This document shows, piece by piece, positions 1 to 6,037 of a stretch of DNA of 7,320 nt; within the stretch, counting starts at the first letter, position 1, and every line of letters starts with the position of its first letter. Origin of the DNA: Clostridiaceae bacterium (lineage in GTDB: Bacteria; Bacillota; Clostridia; DSM-8532); contig JANYKF010000056.1 of the NCBI GenBank assembly GCA_025361665.1, forward strand, positions 1 through 7,320, read 5' to 3'. The translations under genes and the position numbers were made by a program. The notes beneath the pieces were generated by a model. It was not told the origin of the DNA. It was given only the letters and a program-made list of their open reading frames with translations, and searched no databases.

Positions 1-3000
1 GTCGATGGATTTTCTCTTCGATGGTGCCGCGGGTCACCATCCGGATGACCTGTACCGTGCTGCGCTGGCCGATGCGGTGGGTGCGGTCGGTTGCCTGGTC
101 TTCCACGGCCGGGTTCCACCACGGGTCGTAATGGATGACCGTGTCGGCACCGGTCAGGTTGAGCCCCGTGCCGCCTGCTTTCAGCGAGATCAGGAATACG
201 CGGCCCTTTCCCACGTTGAACGCATTCACCAACTGGATGCGCTTGTTGATGGGCGTGCGGCCGTCAAGGCGAAGCCGTTCGATATTGCGATCCTCCAGGG
301 CCACATCGATTCTATCCAGCATGGAAGTGAACTGAGAGAAGAGCAGCACACGATGCCCGGCATCCAGCGCATCCTCCAGCACTTCAAGCAACTGTTCGAG
401 CTTCCCGCTTCCCGTGCCGCATCCGGGTTCCACCAGTTCGGGGTCGCAGCAGATCTGGCGCAGGCGCGTCAGCAGGGCAAAAATGCGGATGCGGCTTTGT
501 CCCGGACCCTCGTCCCGGACCGTTTCCTCGAAGGATTTCCGTGCTTTTTTGAGAAAGGACAGGTACATACTTTTCTGATCCTTCGTCATCCCGCACTGCG
601 AAAGGGTTTCGATTTTGTCGGGAAGTTCCTGCAGCACATCCGATTTCAGCCTGCGCAGGATGAAGGGCCGCACCAGGCGGGCCAGTGCCTGCAGGGCCGC
701 CGGATCCCCGTTCTTCAGGATCGGCAGCTCATACCGCAGTTGGAATTGCCTGTGGGACAGGAGGCATCCGGGCATCAGAAAATCAAAGACGGACCACAAT
801 TCCGCCGGTGTGTTTTCCATGGGGGTCCCGGTCACGGCAAACCGGTGATCCGCCCGGATCTGTTTCACCGACCTGGCATTGGCGGTTCCGGGGTTCTTGA
901 TGTGCTGGGCCTCATCGAGGATGCATGTGGAGAAGGACATGGAGCGCATGTCGCCGATGTCACGGCGGAGGAGGGGGTAGGAGGTGATGATGGCCGTTGC
1001 ACCCTGCGCTTCTTTCAGCTGAATCATTCGTTCCGCGCGGGAACCGTCCAGAACGGCAACAGACAAATCCGGTGCGAATTTCTGGAACTCCGCCTTCCAG
1101 TTCAGCAGCAGGGAAGAAGGCGCGACAATCAGAGCCGGCTTCCCTTTCATTTCGGGCATTGCGTGAAGGCTTTGCAGCAGGGCAATCACCTGCACGGTTT
1201 TGCCCAGGCCCATGTCATCTGCCAGAATGCCGCCAAAGCCATATCGGGCCAAGGTAAGGAGCCAGTGCCATCCGGTTTTCTGATAATCGCGCAGCAGCAT
1301 TTCCAAGGAAGCCGGAAGTTCGGACTGTCCGGCACGCACCATTTCGGGATGGACCATCTGTTCCATCAGCGCGTGAAGACGCCTGTCCAGGCGAAACCGG
1401 CTGATGCCCTGATGAGTCCCGTCAATGGCGTCTTCCTCCATTGCGGGCGCTGCCAGTAGTCCTGTGAGCGCCGGCAGACGGTATGCGGGAATGTCGAAGG
1501 CCGTGTCTGAGGCAGCGGATCCCGAAGGGACCGCCCGGACGGACGGATCATCCAGGATGGCTGTGAGGAGCGACAGCCCGTTCTCCTCCAGGCTGAAAAA
1601 CCGGCCGTCCTGGCTGCGATGATACCGGGAACCGCTTTTCAGGGATGCCAGCAGGCGCGGGAGTTCCTCTTTTTCCAGCGGAATTCCATCTGCTGCGTCC
1701 TGTAAGTGGAAGTTCCCCTGCAGCCATCCGGATGATCTGCCCGGGGACAGCGTGAATGAAACAGGCGCCGCGAGGATCCGCATCTGGAATGAAAAGGATT
1801 CGCTTTCCCCAATCACGGCTTCCTTTTGTAATGAAGGAAGGACATCGCGCAGGAACCGATACTGCGGTTCATCCCCATGGAGCGCGAGGCTGTTTTCCAC
1901 AGGCATGAAACCGCAAAGGCGAAACTGTTTGAGGATGCGGTTTTCAGACACGCGGTCCCGCATGGGCGACAGGGTTCCGAAGCCAGGCACCAGGAGCGGA
2001 TCGGTTTCCCAGGAACCGTAACAGAAACGGATTCGGGCGGTGATGCTGCGTCCGGACAATTGGAGGAACACTCTTGTCAGAAGAGGGGCGGGATTTGCCA
2101 GAATGGCGGCTTCCGGAGAAAGTGCCACAGGAAAGACACGCTGAAGTTCCGGCATCTGTTCAATGATAAAGCGGGTGGCTTCCGGAAGGGTGAAAGACAG
2201 AATGGATCGTTTCGCCTTGCGCATTGCTTCTAGGACAGGCAGCAAGGCATGCGCGCCTTCACGGGGCGGGACAAAGAACCGGTTTCCCATCCGGAATGCG
2301 GCCAACGCCTCGTCAAGAAAAACCAGCGGTTCCTCCGAAGCCATGTGCAAGTGGAGCTGTTCGTCCAGATAAAAAGAGACGGGAGGCACTGCGGTTTCCA
2401 CGCAGTGGATCGGGAAGACCTGCCTGCGGGTCACATCCGTCCAGAAAGCCTCGCCGGTAGCGGATGCCAGCGGCAGAAACGCAGCCAGCGAATGCGCGGG
2501 AATCCTCAGTGATCGCAAGTCGGTAAAAACGGAACGCGACCTTTGCGGAAGCGTTTCGGCGATATCAGCCAGCCAGTCGGCCAGCTGCTGGGATGAGATG
2601 GGCAGGCGGGAGCGTTCGGCCTGCGCCTGCGGGTGAAACCCGTCAGCCATGAGGACCGGGTTGCCGTCATGCCAGGCATGCAGAAACGCGGAGGCATCCA
2701 GGATCGACCGAAGAACCGACACGCCGATTTCCAGCTCGACCGCGGCAGGCATGGCCGGATTCGGCGGGAGGATCAGCAAGGTTCGAAGGTGGAGGGGACC
2801 CTCGGGGAGCGTTCCGGAAATATGTCCCGGATATGCGTCTCTTGCCCTTTGCCGTTCCCTCGCTTCAAGAAGCAGCGTCACCTGGTGGCGGCATAGCCCC
2901 ATGCCGTCATTTTCCCGGCACGTGCAGGCTCGGAGTGCCGGAAGCCCGATTTCATCAAGGCGGATGGAGACATGCTCGATTTGGTGATCGCGAATATCGG

Positions 3001-3133
3001 CCTCGAGCAGCTTTCCGTTTTCCGCCCAATGGAACCGGACAACCTGCTTGCTTTCGTGCAGGGAGCGCCCGCGTGCGTAAACCGTGTCGTTGCCGGCCAA
3101 TTCATGGATCCTGGTGCGATCGAGCTTGAACAT
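1..3133 (-). CDS. SWI2/SNF2-family helicase with N-terminal SWIM zinc finger (3' end cut off by window edge)
   Basis: ATP-dependent DNA translocase of the SNF2 superfamily, presumably acting on nucleoid DNA or protein-DNA complexes. I read the frame by hand from the ATG at 3133-3131 to base 2: 1,044 codons with no stop. The ATG follows GGGGGA by 5 nt. An N-terminal SWIM finger is visible as CTC (residues 70-72) and CRH (81-83), the CxC...CxH pattern. Residues ~100-600 are a poorly recognisable middle region, matching in position the SNF2-associated domain of bacterial SNF2 proteins. The helicase core follows: LRDYQ (614-618), Walker A DDMGLGKT (639-646), DEAQH (740-744), TGTPMEN (768-774), FSQF (932-935), DPWWNP, and motif VI DQATDRTHRIGQ (1012-1023). 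The frame ends in GTIEEKIHR, so only a few dozen C-terminal residues should be missing. All ATPase motifs are intact, so it should be active. It is transcribed divergently from the manA cluster and no partner gene is visible. The in vivo role of these bacterial SWIM-SNF2 proteins is poorly defined. Family confidence is very high. Confidence 0.96.
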   Translation of the reverse strand, partial: MFKLDRTRIHELAGNDTVYARGRSLHESKQVVRFHWAENGKLLEADIRDHQIEHVSIRLDEIGLPALRACTCRENDGMGLCRHQVTLLLEARERQRARDAYPGHISGTLPEGPLHLRTLLILPPNPAMPAAVELEIGVSVLRSILDASAFLHAWHDGNPVLMADGFHPQAQAERSRLPISSQQLADWLADIAETLPQRSRSVFTDLRSLRIPAHSLAAFLPLASATGEAFWTDVTRRQVFPIHCVETAVPPVSFYLDEQLHLHMASEEPLVFLDEALAAFRMGNRFFVPPREGAHALLPVLEAMRKAKRSILSFTLPEATRFIIEQMPELQRVFPVALSPEAAILANPAPLLTRVFLQLSGRSITARIRFCYGSWETDPLLVPGFGTLSPMRDRVSENRILKQFRLCGFMPVENSLALHGDEPQYRFLRDVLPSLQKEAVIGESESFSFQMRILAAPVSFTLSPGRSSGWLQGNFHLQDAADGIPLEKEELPRLLASLKSGSRYHRSQDGRFFSLEENGLSLLTAILDDPSVRAVPSGSAASDTAFDIPAYRLPALTGLLAAPAMEEDAIDGTHQGISRFRLDRRLHALMEQMVHPEMVRAGQSELPASLEMLLRDYQKTGWHWLLTLARYGFGGILADDMGLGKTVQVIALLQSLHAMPEMKGKPALIVAPSSLLLNWKAEFQKFAPDLSVAVLDGSRAERMIQLKEAQGATAIITSYPLLRRDIGDMRSMSFSTCILDEAQHIKNPGTANARSVKQIRADHRFAVTGTPMENTPAELWSVFDFLMPGCLLSHRQFQLRYELPILKNGDPAALQALARLVRPFILRRLKSDVLQELPDKIETLSQCGMTKDQKSMYLSFLKKARKSFEETVRDEGPGQSRIRIFALLTRLRQICCDPELVEPGCGTGSGKLEQLLEVLEDALDAGHRVLLFSQFTSMLDRIDVALEDRNIERLRLDGRTPINKRIQLVNAFNVGKGRVFLISLKAGGTGLNLTGADTVIHYDPWWNPAVEDQATDRTHRIGQRSTVQVIRMVTRGTIEEKIHR

Positions 3134-3222
3134 GATTCCCCCAAGGTGATTTTTGGCTTGGCGTCTGTTAACACGGCACACGGGCTTGAGCGAAGCGGGG
3201 CGCGAACAGCCGATATCTCTTC

Positions 3223-3231
3223 ATGATAACA
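3223..3231 (-). promoter_or_regulatory. Candidate extended -10 promoter for the SNF2 helicase gene
   Basis: On the minus strand this reads TGTTATCAT, which is TGn followed by a hexamer matching TATAAT at five of six positions. No good -35 is present at 16-18 bp; the region there is a T-run (the edge of the palindrome). Extended -10 promoters can work without a -35. It would start transcription near 3216, giving a leader of about 80 nt before the ATG at 3133. This is a pattern match only. Confidence 0.35.
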
Positions 3232-3290
3232 TGATTTCACTGAAAAAACTCGATGAACCGAGCTTTTTCACGTGAATCTAACATGAAATC
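3227..3290. repeat. Near-identical 12-bp direct repeats flanking the palindrome
   Basis: TAACATGATTTC at 3227-3238 and TAACATGAAATC at 3279-3290 match at 10 of 12 positions. They lie on either side of the palindrome, about 52 bp apart (roughly five helical turns). The left copy overlaps the candidate helicase -10. This could be a pair of binding sites for one regulator, or chance in A/T-rich DNA. Confidence 0.4.
3236..3276. repeat. Imperfect palindrome / hairpin with A- and T-runs in the arms
   Basis: The left arm reads TTCAC-TGAAAAA-A-CTCG and the right arm CGAG-C-TTTTTCA-C-GTGAA around a 6-nt centre (ATGAAC). Pairing covers 16 bp, with one internal mismatch and one bulged base. The A-run before and T-run after the G+C core resemble a bidirectional intrinsic terminator. 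However, the G+C core is only 4 bp, and the element lies between the starts of two divergent genes, where a terminator is not expected. It could be an operator for a dimeric regulator, a leader hairpin, or a relic. It lies just upstream of the candidate helicase -10. Confidence 0.55.
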
Positions 3291-3382
3291 CGGTTGGAAG
3301 GGAGTTCGTTTTCCATATCCGTGATGCATTCCATTTAGAAACAACATCAATAACCATCCCTTTGCCCAAATCCGGACGATGG

Positions 3383-3411
3383 TTGACGGGTCTGGCCACA
3401 ATCCGTATACT
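3383..3411 (+). promoter_or_regulatory. Near-consensus sigma-70/sigma-A type promoter for the manA cluster
   Basis: TTGACG (3383-3388, five of six matches to TTGACA), a spacer of exactly 17 bp, and TATACT (3406-3411, five of six matches to TATAAT). The expected start point is near 3418, a leader of only about 15 nt before the manA start. This placement argues against any manA start upstream of about 3420. No clear cre-type catabolite site or repressor palindrome overlaps it, so it may be fairly constitutive. Confidence 0.8.
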
Positions 3412-3424
3412 GATGAGGAATGAT

Positions 3425-3430
3425 GGAGGA
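3425..3430 (+). promoter_or_regulatory. Ribosome binding site of manA (GGAGGA)
   Basis: A strong GGAGGA lies immediately before consecutive in-frame codons ATG (3431), ATG (3434) and TTG (3437). The first is too close to the Shine-Dalgarno site. ATG 3434 has 4 nt after GGAGG, and TTG 3437 has 7. I chose ATG 3434, but the true start could differ by one codon either way. Confidence 0.75.
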
Positions 3431-3433
3431 ATG

Positions 3434-4408
3434 ATGTTGTATCCATTGCTTTTCATCCCGGCCATGAAGGATTACCTTTGGGGCGGCAGGGGATTGCTGA
3501 AGATGGGAAAGACCCTGCCGGAAGGCATCATCGCCGAAAGCTGGGAAATCTCGGGCCACCCGGACGGTCCGGGTAAGGTGGCGAATGGCAGCCTCGCGGG
3601 TCGCACCCTCCCGGATCTGCTGTCGGAATACGGCCGTTCATTGGTTGGATCCGCGCTGCCGGAGTCCGCGCTTACCATGTTTCCCTTGCTGGTGAAATTC
3701 ATCGACGCCAACGACCGGCTCTCTGTCCAGGTTCATCCGGATGATCAGTATGCCCGTGTGCATGAAAACGGAAGCCTCGGCAAAACGGAGATGTGGGTCG
3801 TGTTGGATGCGAAGCCTGGTGCGAAGCTGGTATACGGGTTGAAGCCAGGCGTTTCCAAGGAGCAGTTTGCCAGAGCCGTGACGGAAGGCAGCATTGCATC
3901 CTGTCTCAATGAGATTCCAGCAAGAAAGGGAGACGTGTTCGACATTCCTGCAGGCTTGGTCCATGCCATCGGTTCCGGTCTCATGATGGTGGAAATCCAG
4001 CAGAATTCGAATGCCACGTACCGGGTCTATGACTATGACCGTGTCGATGCATCCGGAATGCGTCGCCCGCTCCATATCGGGAAGGCAATAGACGTCATCG
4101 ATTTTTCCCCGTTGCCCGAAGCCGGGTGTGCCGCCGTACCTGTTGAAAACGGCCAGGGTGCCACGCAGACAACACTTGTGGCAAACCGGTATTTTGTGGT
4201 GGAACGGTGCGAGGTTGACGGGACGCTGTGCGGAGAGGCCGATGGCAGCCGCTTTGAGCTGATCATCCTGCTGGAGGGAAATGCGCGGATGACCTATCCG
4301 GGAGGAGAAATGCCCGTGCGCATGGGCGATTCCCTGCTGATTCCGGCCGAACTCGGATCCTATTGCATGAGAGGAACCTTTTCAGCACTCCGATCATGGG
4401 TGCCCTGA
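3434..4408 (+). CDS. manA: Mannose-6-phosphate isomerase, class I
   Basis: Cytoplasmic zinc enzyme interconverting mannose 6-phosphate and fructose 6-phosphate, linking mannose use to glycolysis and supplying mannose 6-phosphate for GDP-mannose and glycan synthesis. The 324-residue product has the length of the short Bacillus-type ManA enzymes. Class I motifs are visible: the N-terminal LLFIPAMKDYLWGG, QVHPDD (residues 99-104, with zinc ligands Q99 and H101), GKTEMW with E119, GLVHAIG with H177, and NSNATYRVYDYDR (191-203) carrying the expected active-site arginine R197. The C-terminal ~80 residues look like the second cupin half. The frame stays open upstream to 3362, but that overlaps the promoter, so the ATG just after GGAGGA is preferred. 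It is first in a plus-strand cluster; the next gene starts 17 nt after its stop. No damage is seen. Confidence 0.96.
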   Translation: MLYPLLFIPAMKDYLWGGRGLLKMGKTLPEGIIAESWEISGHPDGPGKVANGSLAGRTLPDLLSEYGRSLVGSALPESALTMFPLLVKFIDANDRLSVQVHPDDQYARVHENGSLGKTEMWVVLDAKPGAKLVYGLKPGVSKEQFARAVTEGSIASCLNEIPARKGDVFDIPAGLVHAIGSGLMMVEIQQNSNATYRVYDYDRVDASGMRRPLHIGKAIDVIDFSPLPEAGCAAVPVENGQGATQTTLVANRYFVVERCEVDGTLCGEADGSRFELIILLEGNARMTYPGGEMPVRMGDSLLIPAELGSYCMRGTFSALRSWVP

Positions 4409-4425
4409 AGGATATGGGTTGATGC

Positions 4426-4968
4426 ATGAAGAAAATCTATCTGCTTTTGGCCCAGGCCGACACAATCATATCAGAAGCGATTCGTTTCGTGACGAAGAAG
4501 CCATACAACCATGCCGCCATCGGGATTGACGATTCGTTGACCTATTTCTGGTCATTTGGCCGAAAAATCCGCTATTTCCCGGTCGTCGGCGGTTTCATCC
4601 GGGAAAAGCTGAATGCGGGACTGTATCGGCACCATCCGAAAACCCGCTGCATGATCTGTTCGCTTGACGTGACGGATGAGGAATACGATGAGGTCTATGC
4701 AACCATCCGGCATTATGTTCGCCATCGGAATGAATACCATTACAATTTTGCCGGATTGTTCGGCGGGCTCATCCGGCGGCCGTATTACTGGAAGAAACGG
4801 CATACCTGCTCGGAGTTTGTCGCCACGGTCATCCAGGAGTGCGGAATCCACCGGTTCGAAAGCCCCCTGCCTTTGACGCAGGCAGATGAATTGCTCAGGA
4901 TACCCGGGCTCACACCCTTGTTTGAAGGTCTGATGTCCGATTTTGAGCCGGAAATGGCTTTTTTGTGA
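4426..4968 (+). CDS. Permuted NlpC/P60 (YiiX/YebB-like, C92-type) putative cysteine hydrolase
   Basis: A 180-residue protein resembling the circularly permuted papain-fold (NlpC/P60) family, whose members are putative amidases or peptidases. In this group the catalytic histidine lies near the N-terminus and the cysteine near the C-terminus. Here YNHAAIGI places H29 in the first motif, and HTCSEFV places C128 in the typical [YH]xCSEFV motif. Between them are a basic stretch (FIREKLNAGLYRHH) and an aromatic segment around residues 100-123 (EYHYNFAGLFGG). No signal peptide is obvious, so a cytoplasmic location is likely; the actual substrate (peptide, lipid or thioester) cannot be read from sequence. 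It begins 17 nt after the manA stop with a weak Shine-Dalgarno (AAGGA at 13 nt, GGG closer), suggesting coupling to manA. Its stop codon lies 8 nt before the next start. The family call is from motif recognition; the function is open. Confidence 0.75.
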   Translation: MKKIYLLLAQADTIISEAIRFVTKKPYNHAAIGIDDSLTYFWSFGRKIRYFPVVGGFIREKLNAGLYRHHPKTRCMICSLDVTDEEYDEVYATIRHYVRHRNEYHYNFAGLFGGLIRRPYYWKKRHTCSEFVATVIQECGIHRFESPLPLTQADELLRIPGLTPLFEGLMSDFEPEMAFL

Positions 4969-4976
4969 GGGAGTGC

Positions 4977-5486
4977 ATGCGGATTGTTACAAAAACCAGA
5001 ACAATTTCATTCCGGGGAAGCAGGGAGACGGCGGCAGGGTCCTTGTCAATCCTGATGGCCGTGCTGTTGTTGTCTTTCACGTTCGCCGCATGTGGAACGG
5101 TTTCTCCGTCCGCCAGGGTCGCTGAAGGGTTTTTCGATGCCATCCGCGCGGCGGACGCGGAACGGTTCAAAGCATTGCTGGATGCGGAAACGAGGGACCA
5201 ATTCGAAGCCTCTATGAACGATGCGGAGCTGGTGGATTATCTCAAGCACGCTGCGGGTTCCTTGAAAGAACTGTATGGAGCAAATTGGCGAAATCGGATC
5301 CAAGTTGCCACAGTGAAGCCTGGTGCGATACCAGAAGGAGCCGAAACCCCGGATGTAAAATATTGGGATGTCTCAGTTGGCATCCGCGATGAAAAGGATG
5401 GCGGGCAGGTAATCCGCGTGATGGAAAAGGATGGACGCTGTTATCTTGACCTTGCCCAGATGGATGGTTTCAGCGCGGTCAAGTGA
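4977..5486 (+). CDS. Putative lipoprotein with NTF2-like (DUF4878-like) domain
   Basis: A predicted exported protein of 169 residues. The N-terminus is basic (several Arg/Lys in the first 17 residues), followed by a hydrophobic core (about residues 21-35) and a lipobox-like FAAC with the acceptor cysteine at C39. Phe at -3 is uncommon for a lipobox, so lipidation is likely rather than certain. After the anchor, VAEGFFDAIRAADAERFKALLD resembles the first helices of small NTF2-like lipoproteins such as DUF4878. The remainder is a mixed alpha/beta sequence (KYWDVSVGI, GQVIRVMEKDGRCYLDLAQM) consistent with that fold. The frame also opens with a GTG at 4965 overlapping the previous stop. I prefer ATG 4977 because GAGG lies 6 nt before it. 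It is 8 nt after the hydrolase gene, hence probably co-translated. Specific function unknown. Confidence 0.78.
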   Translation: MRIVTKTRTISFRGSRETAAGSLSILMAVLLLSFTFAACGTVSPSARVAEGFFDAIRAADAERFKALLDAETRDQFEASMNDAELVDYLKHAAGSLKELYGANWRNRIQVATVKPGAIPEGAETPDVKYWDVSVGIRDEKDGGQVIRVMEKDGRCYLDLAQMDGFSAVK

Positions 5487-5537
5487 GTGTGGCGGTTGGC
5501 AGGCCTGTTCATTGAATTCCGCAGATATCGTGACAAT

Positions 5538-5555
5538 CCCGTCAAGACGGGTTTT
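5538..5555 (+). terminator. Weak hairpin followed by four T's (possible attenuator) before the PH-domain gene
   Basis: CCCGT (5538-5542), loop CAAG, ACGGG (5547-5551), then TTTT (5552-5555). A 5-bp stem with only four U's is weak for an intrinsic terminator. It sits directly before the GGGGAGG Shine-Dalgarno of the next gene, in the longest gap (83 bp) of the cluster. It could reduce read-through, modulate access to the ribosome binding site, or be chance. The rest of the gap (5487-5537) shows no convincing promoter. Confidence 0.3.
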
Positions 5556-5562
5556 GGGGAGG
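5556..5562 (+). promoter_or_regulatory. Strong Shine-Dalgarno (GGGGAGG) for the PH-domain gene
   Basis: GGGGAGG lies 7 nt before ATG 5570 and fixes that start. The preceding small hairpin ends 4 nt upstream, so structure there could influence initiation. Confidence 0.75.
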
Positions 5563-5569
5563 TTGAAGC

Positions 5570-5986
5570 ATGGCCGGAAAGCAAGATCCCACCTTATACT
5601 GGAAGGACAGGAAACGGATTCTGGGTCTTCCCATCACCTTCACCAAGTACAGCGTCCGCGAGAATCGTTTATTCTATTCGAGAGGCCTATTCAACACGGT
5701 GGAGGAAGAACTCCTGATTTACCGGATTCTTGATGTGAGGCTCACCCGCAGTTTTGGTGAGAAACTCGTCGGTGTCGGTACGGTCACCTTGTTCACAGCA
5801 GACAAGACCAATCCGGAACTCAGACTCACCCATGTCAAAAGGGCGAAGGAAGTCCGTGACCTCATCAGCAGGATGGTGGAGGCGGAACGGTCCAGGCTGA
5901 ACATCCGGGGCAAGGAGTTGTTCGGGGTGGCCGACCAGGATGCGAACGGCATGACGGACAGCAACGGAGATGGCATTCCCGATTAA
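5570..5986 (+). CDS. Bacterial PH-domain (YdbS/DUF304-like) protein with C-terminal tandem Ca-loop motifs
   Basis: A 138-residue soluble protein without signal peptide or membrane segment. Residues ~10-105 read as a bacterial pleckstrin-homology domain of the bPH_2/DUF304 type: a strand-rich core (TFTKYSVRENRLFYSRGLF), the characteristic EEELLIYRILDVRLTRSF (residues 45-62), GVGTVTLF (68-75), and a C-terminal helix (VRDLISRMVEAERSRLNIR). In better-known relatives the domain is attached to transmembrane helices; here it stands alone. The last 17 residues (122-138) are unusual: D122-D124-N126-D130 and D130-N132-D134-D138 form two overlapping DxDxNGxxD/DxNxDGxxD loops sharing D130, like the calcium loops of thrombospondin type 3 repeats and dockerins. 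The protein ends on the last aspartate. The function of stand-alone bPH proteins is largely unknown; protein or membrane interaction is a guess. It is the fourth gene of the cluster, 83 nt after the lipoprotein gene. Confidence 0.82.
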   Translation: MAGKQDPTLYWKDRKRILGLPITFTKYSVRENRLFYSRGLFNTVEEELLIYRILDVRLTRSFGEKLVGVGTVTLFTADKTNPELRLTHVKRAKEVRDLISRMVEAERSRLNIRGKELFGVADQDANGMTDSNGDGIPD

Positions 5987-6022
5987 GGGGGTGATCCCAA
6001 CCAGGAAACCATGACAAACGCA

Positions 6023-6029
6023 GAGGAGG
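6023..6029 (+). promoter_or_regulatory. Strong Shine-Dalgarno (GAGGAGG) for the GH4 gene
   Basis: GAGGAGG ends 8 nt before ATG 6038 and decides this start over an in-frame ATG at 6011 (nine codons upstream), which has no comparable site at the right distance. The 51-bp gap between the PH gene and this one shows no terminator or clear promoter. Confidence 0.8.
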
Positions 6030-6037
6030 AAAAGAAC

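Larger units (their letters stand above)
3134..3433. other. Divergent intergenic region
   Basis: A 300-bp non-coding stretch between the leftward helicase gene and rightward manA. It contains the helicase Shine-Dalgarno (GGGGGA on the minus strand, about 3138-3143), a candidate leftward extended -10, a palindrome with flanking direct repeats (3227-3290), and the manA promoter and ribosome binding site (3383-3430). I see no credible ORF, tRNA or well-formed riboswitch. The A/T content rises between about 3210 and 3360 relative to the flanking genes, as expected of a regulatory region. Confidence 0.8.

Noticed and set aside
5..1459. Long plus-strand open frame of 484 codons opposite the helicase gene
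   Set aside because: It is codon-aligned antisense to the SNF2 helicase. High G+C and the scarcity of Leu TTA/CTA and Ser TCA codons keep the opposite frame free of stops. It has no recognisable domain and is low-complexity in Gln, His and Arg, while the minus strand shows every SNF2 motif.
2506..2760. Apparent frameshift in the helicase middle region
   Set aside because: A minus-strand frame starting at 2697 at first seemed to continue the N-terminal part. Careful re-reading of bases 2700-2715 shows the original frame continues (SVLRSILDASAFLH), and the frame from 3133 to 2 is consistent with no stop.
3362..3433. Upstream extension of manA to an ATG at 3362 or 3413
   Set aside because: These starts lie over or before the -35/-10 promoter and the predicted transcription start, and lack a suitably placed Shine-Dalgarno. 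The family N-terminus (LYPLLFIPAMKDYLWGG) begins after 3434.
3638..4075. Minus-strand open frame of 145 codons inside manA
   Set aside because: It is a shadow of manA on the opposite strand. It shows no ribosome site and no recognisable domain.
5487..5717. GTG-started open frame of 76 codons after the lipoprotein gene
   Set aside because: It has no Shine-Dalgarno, overlaps the PH-domain gene by about 150 nt in another frame, and resembles no known protein. The PH gene has a strong ribosome site and a family match.
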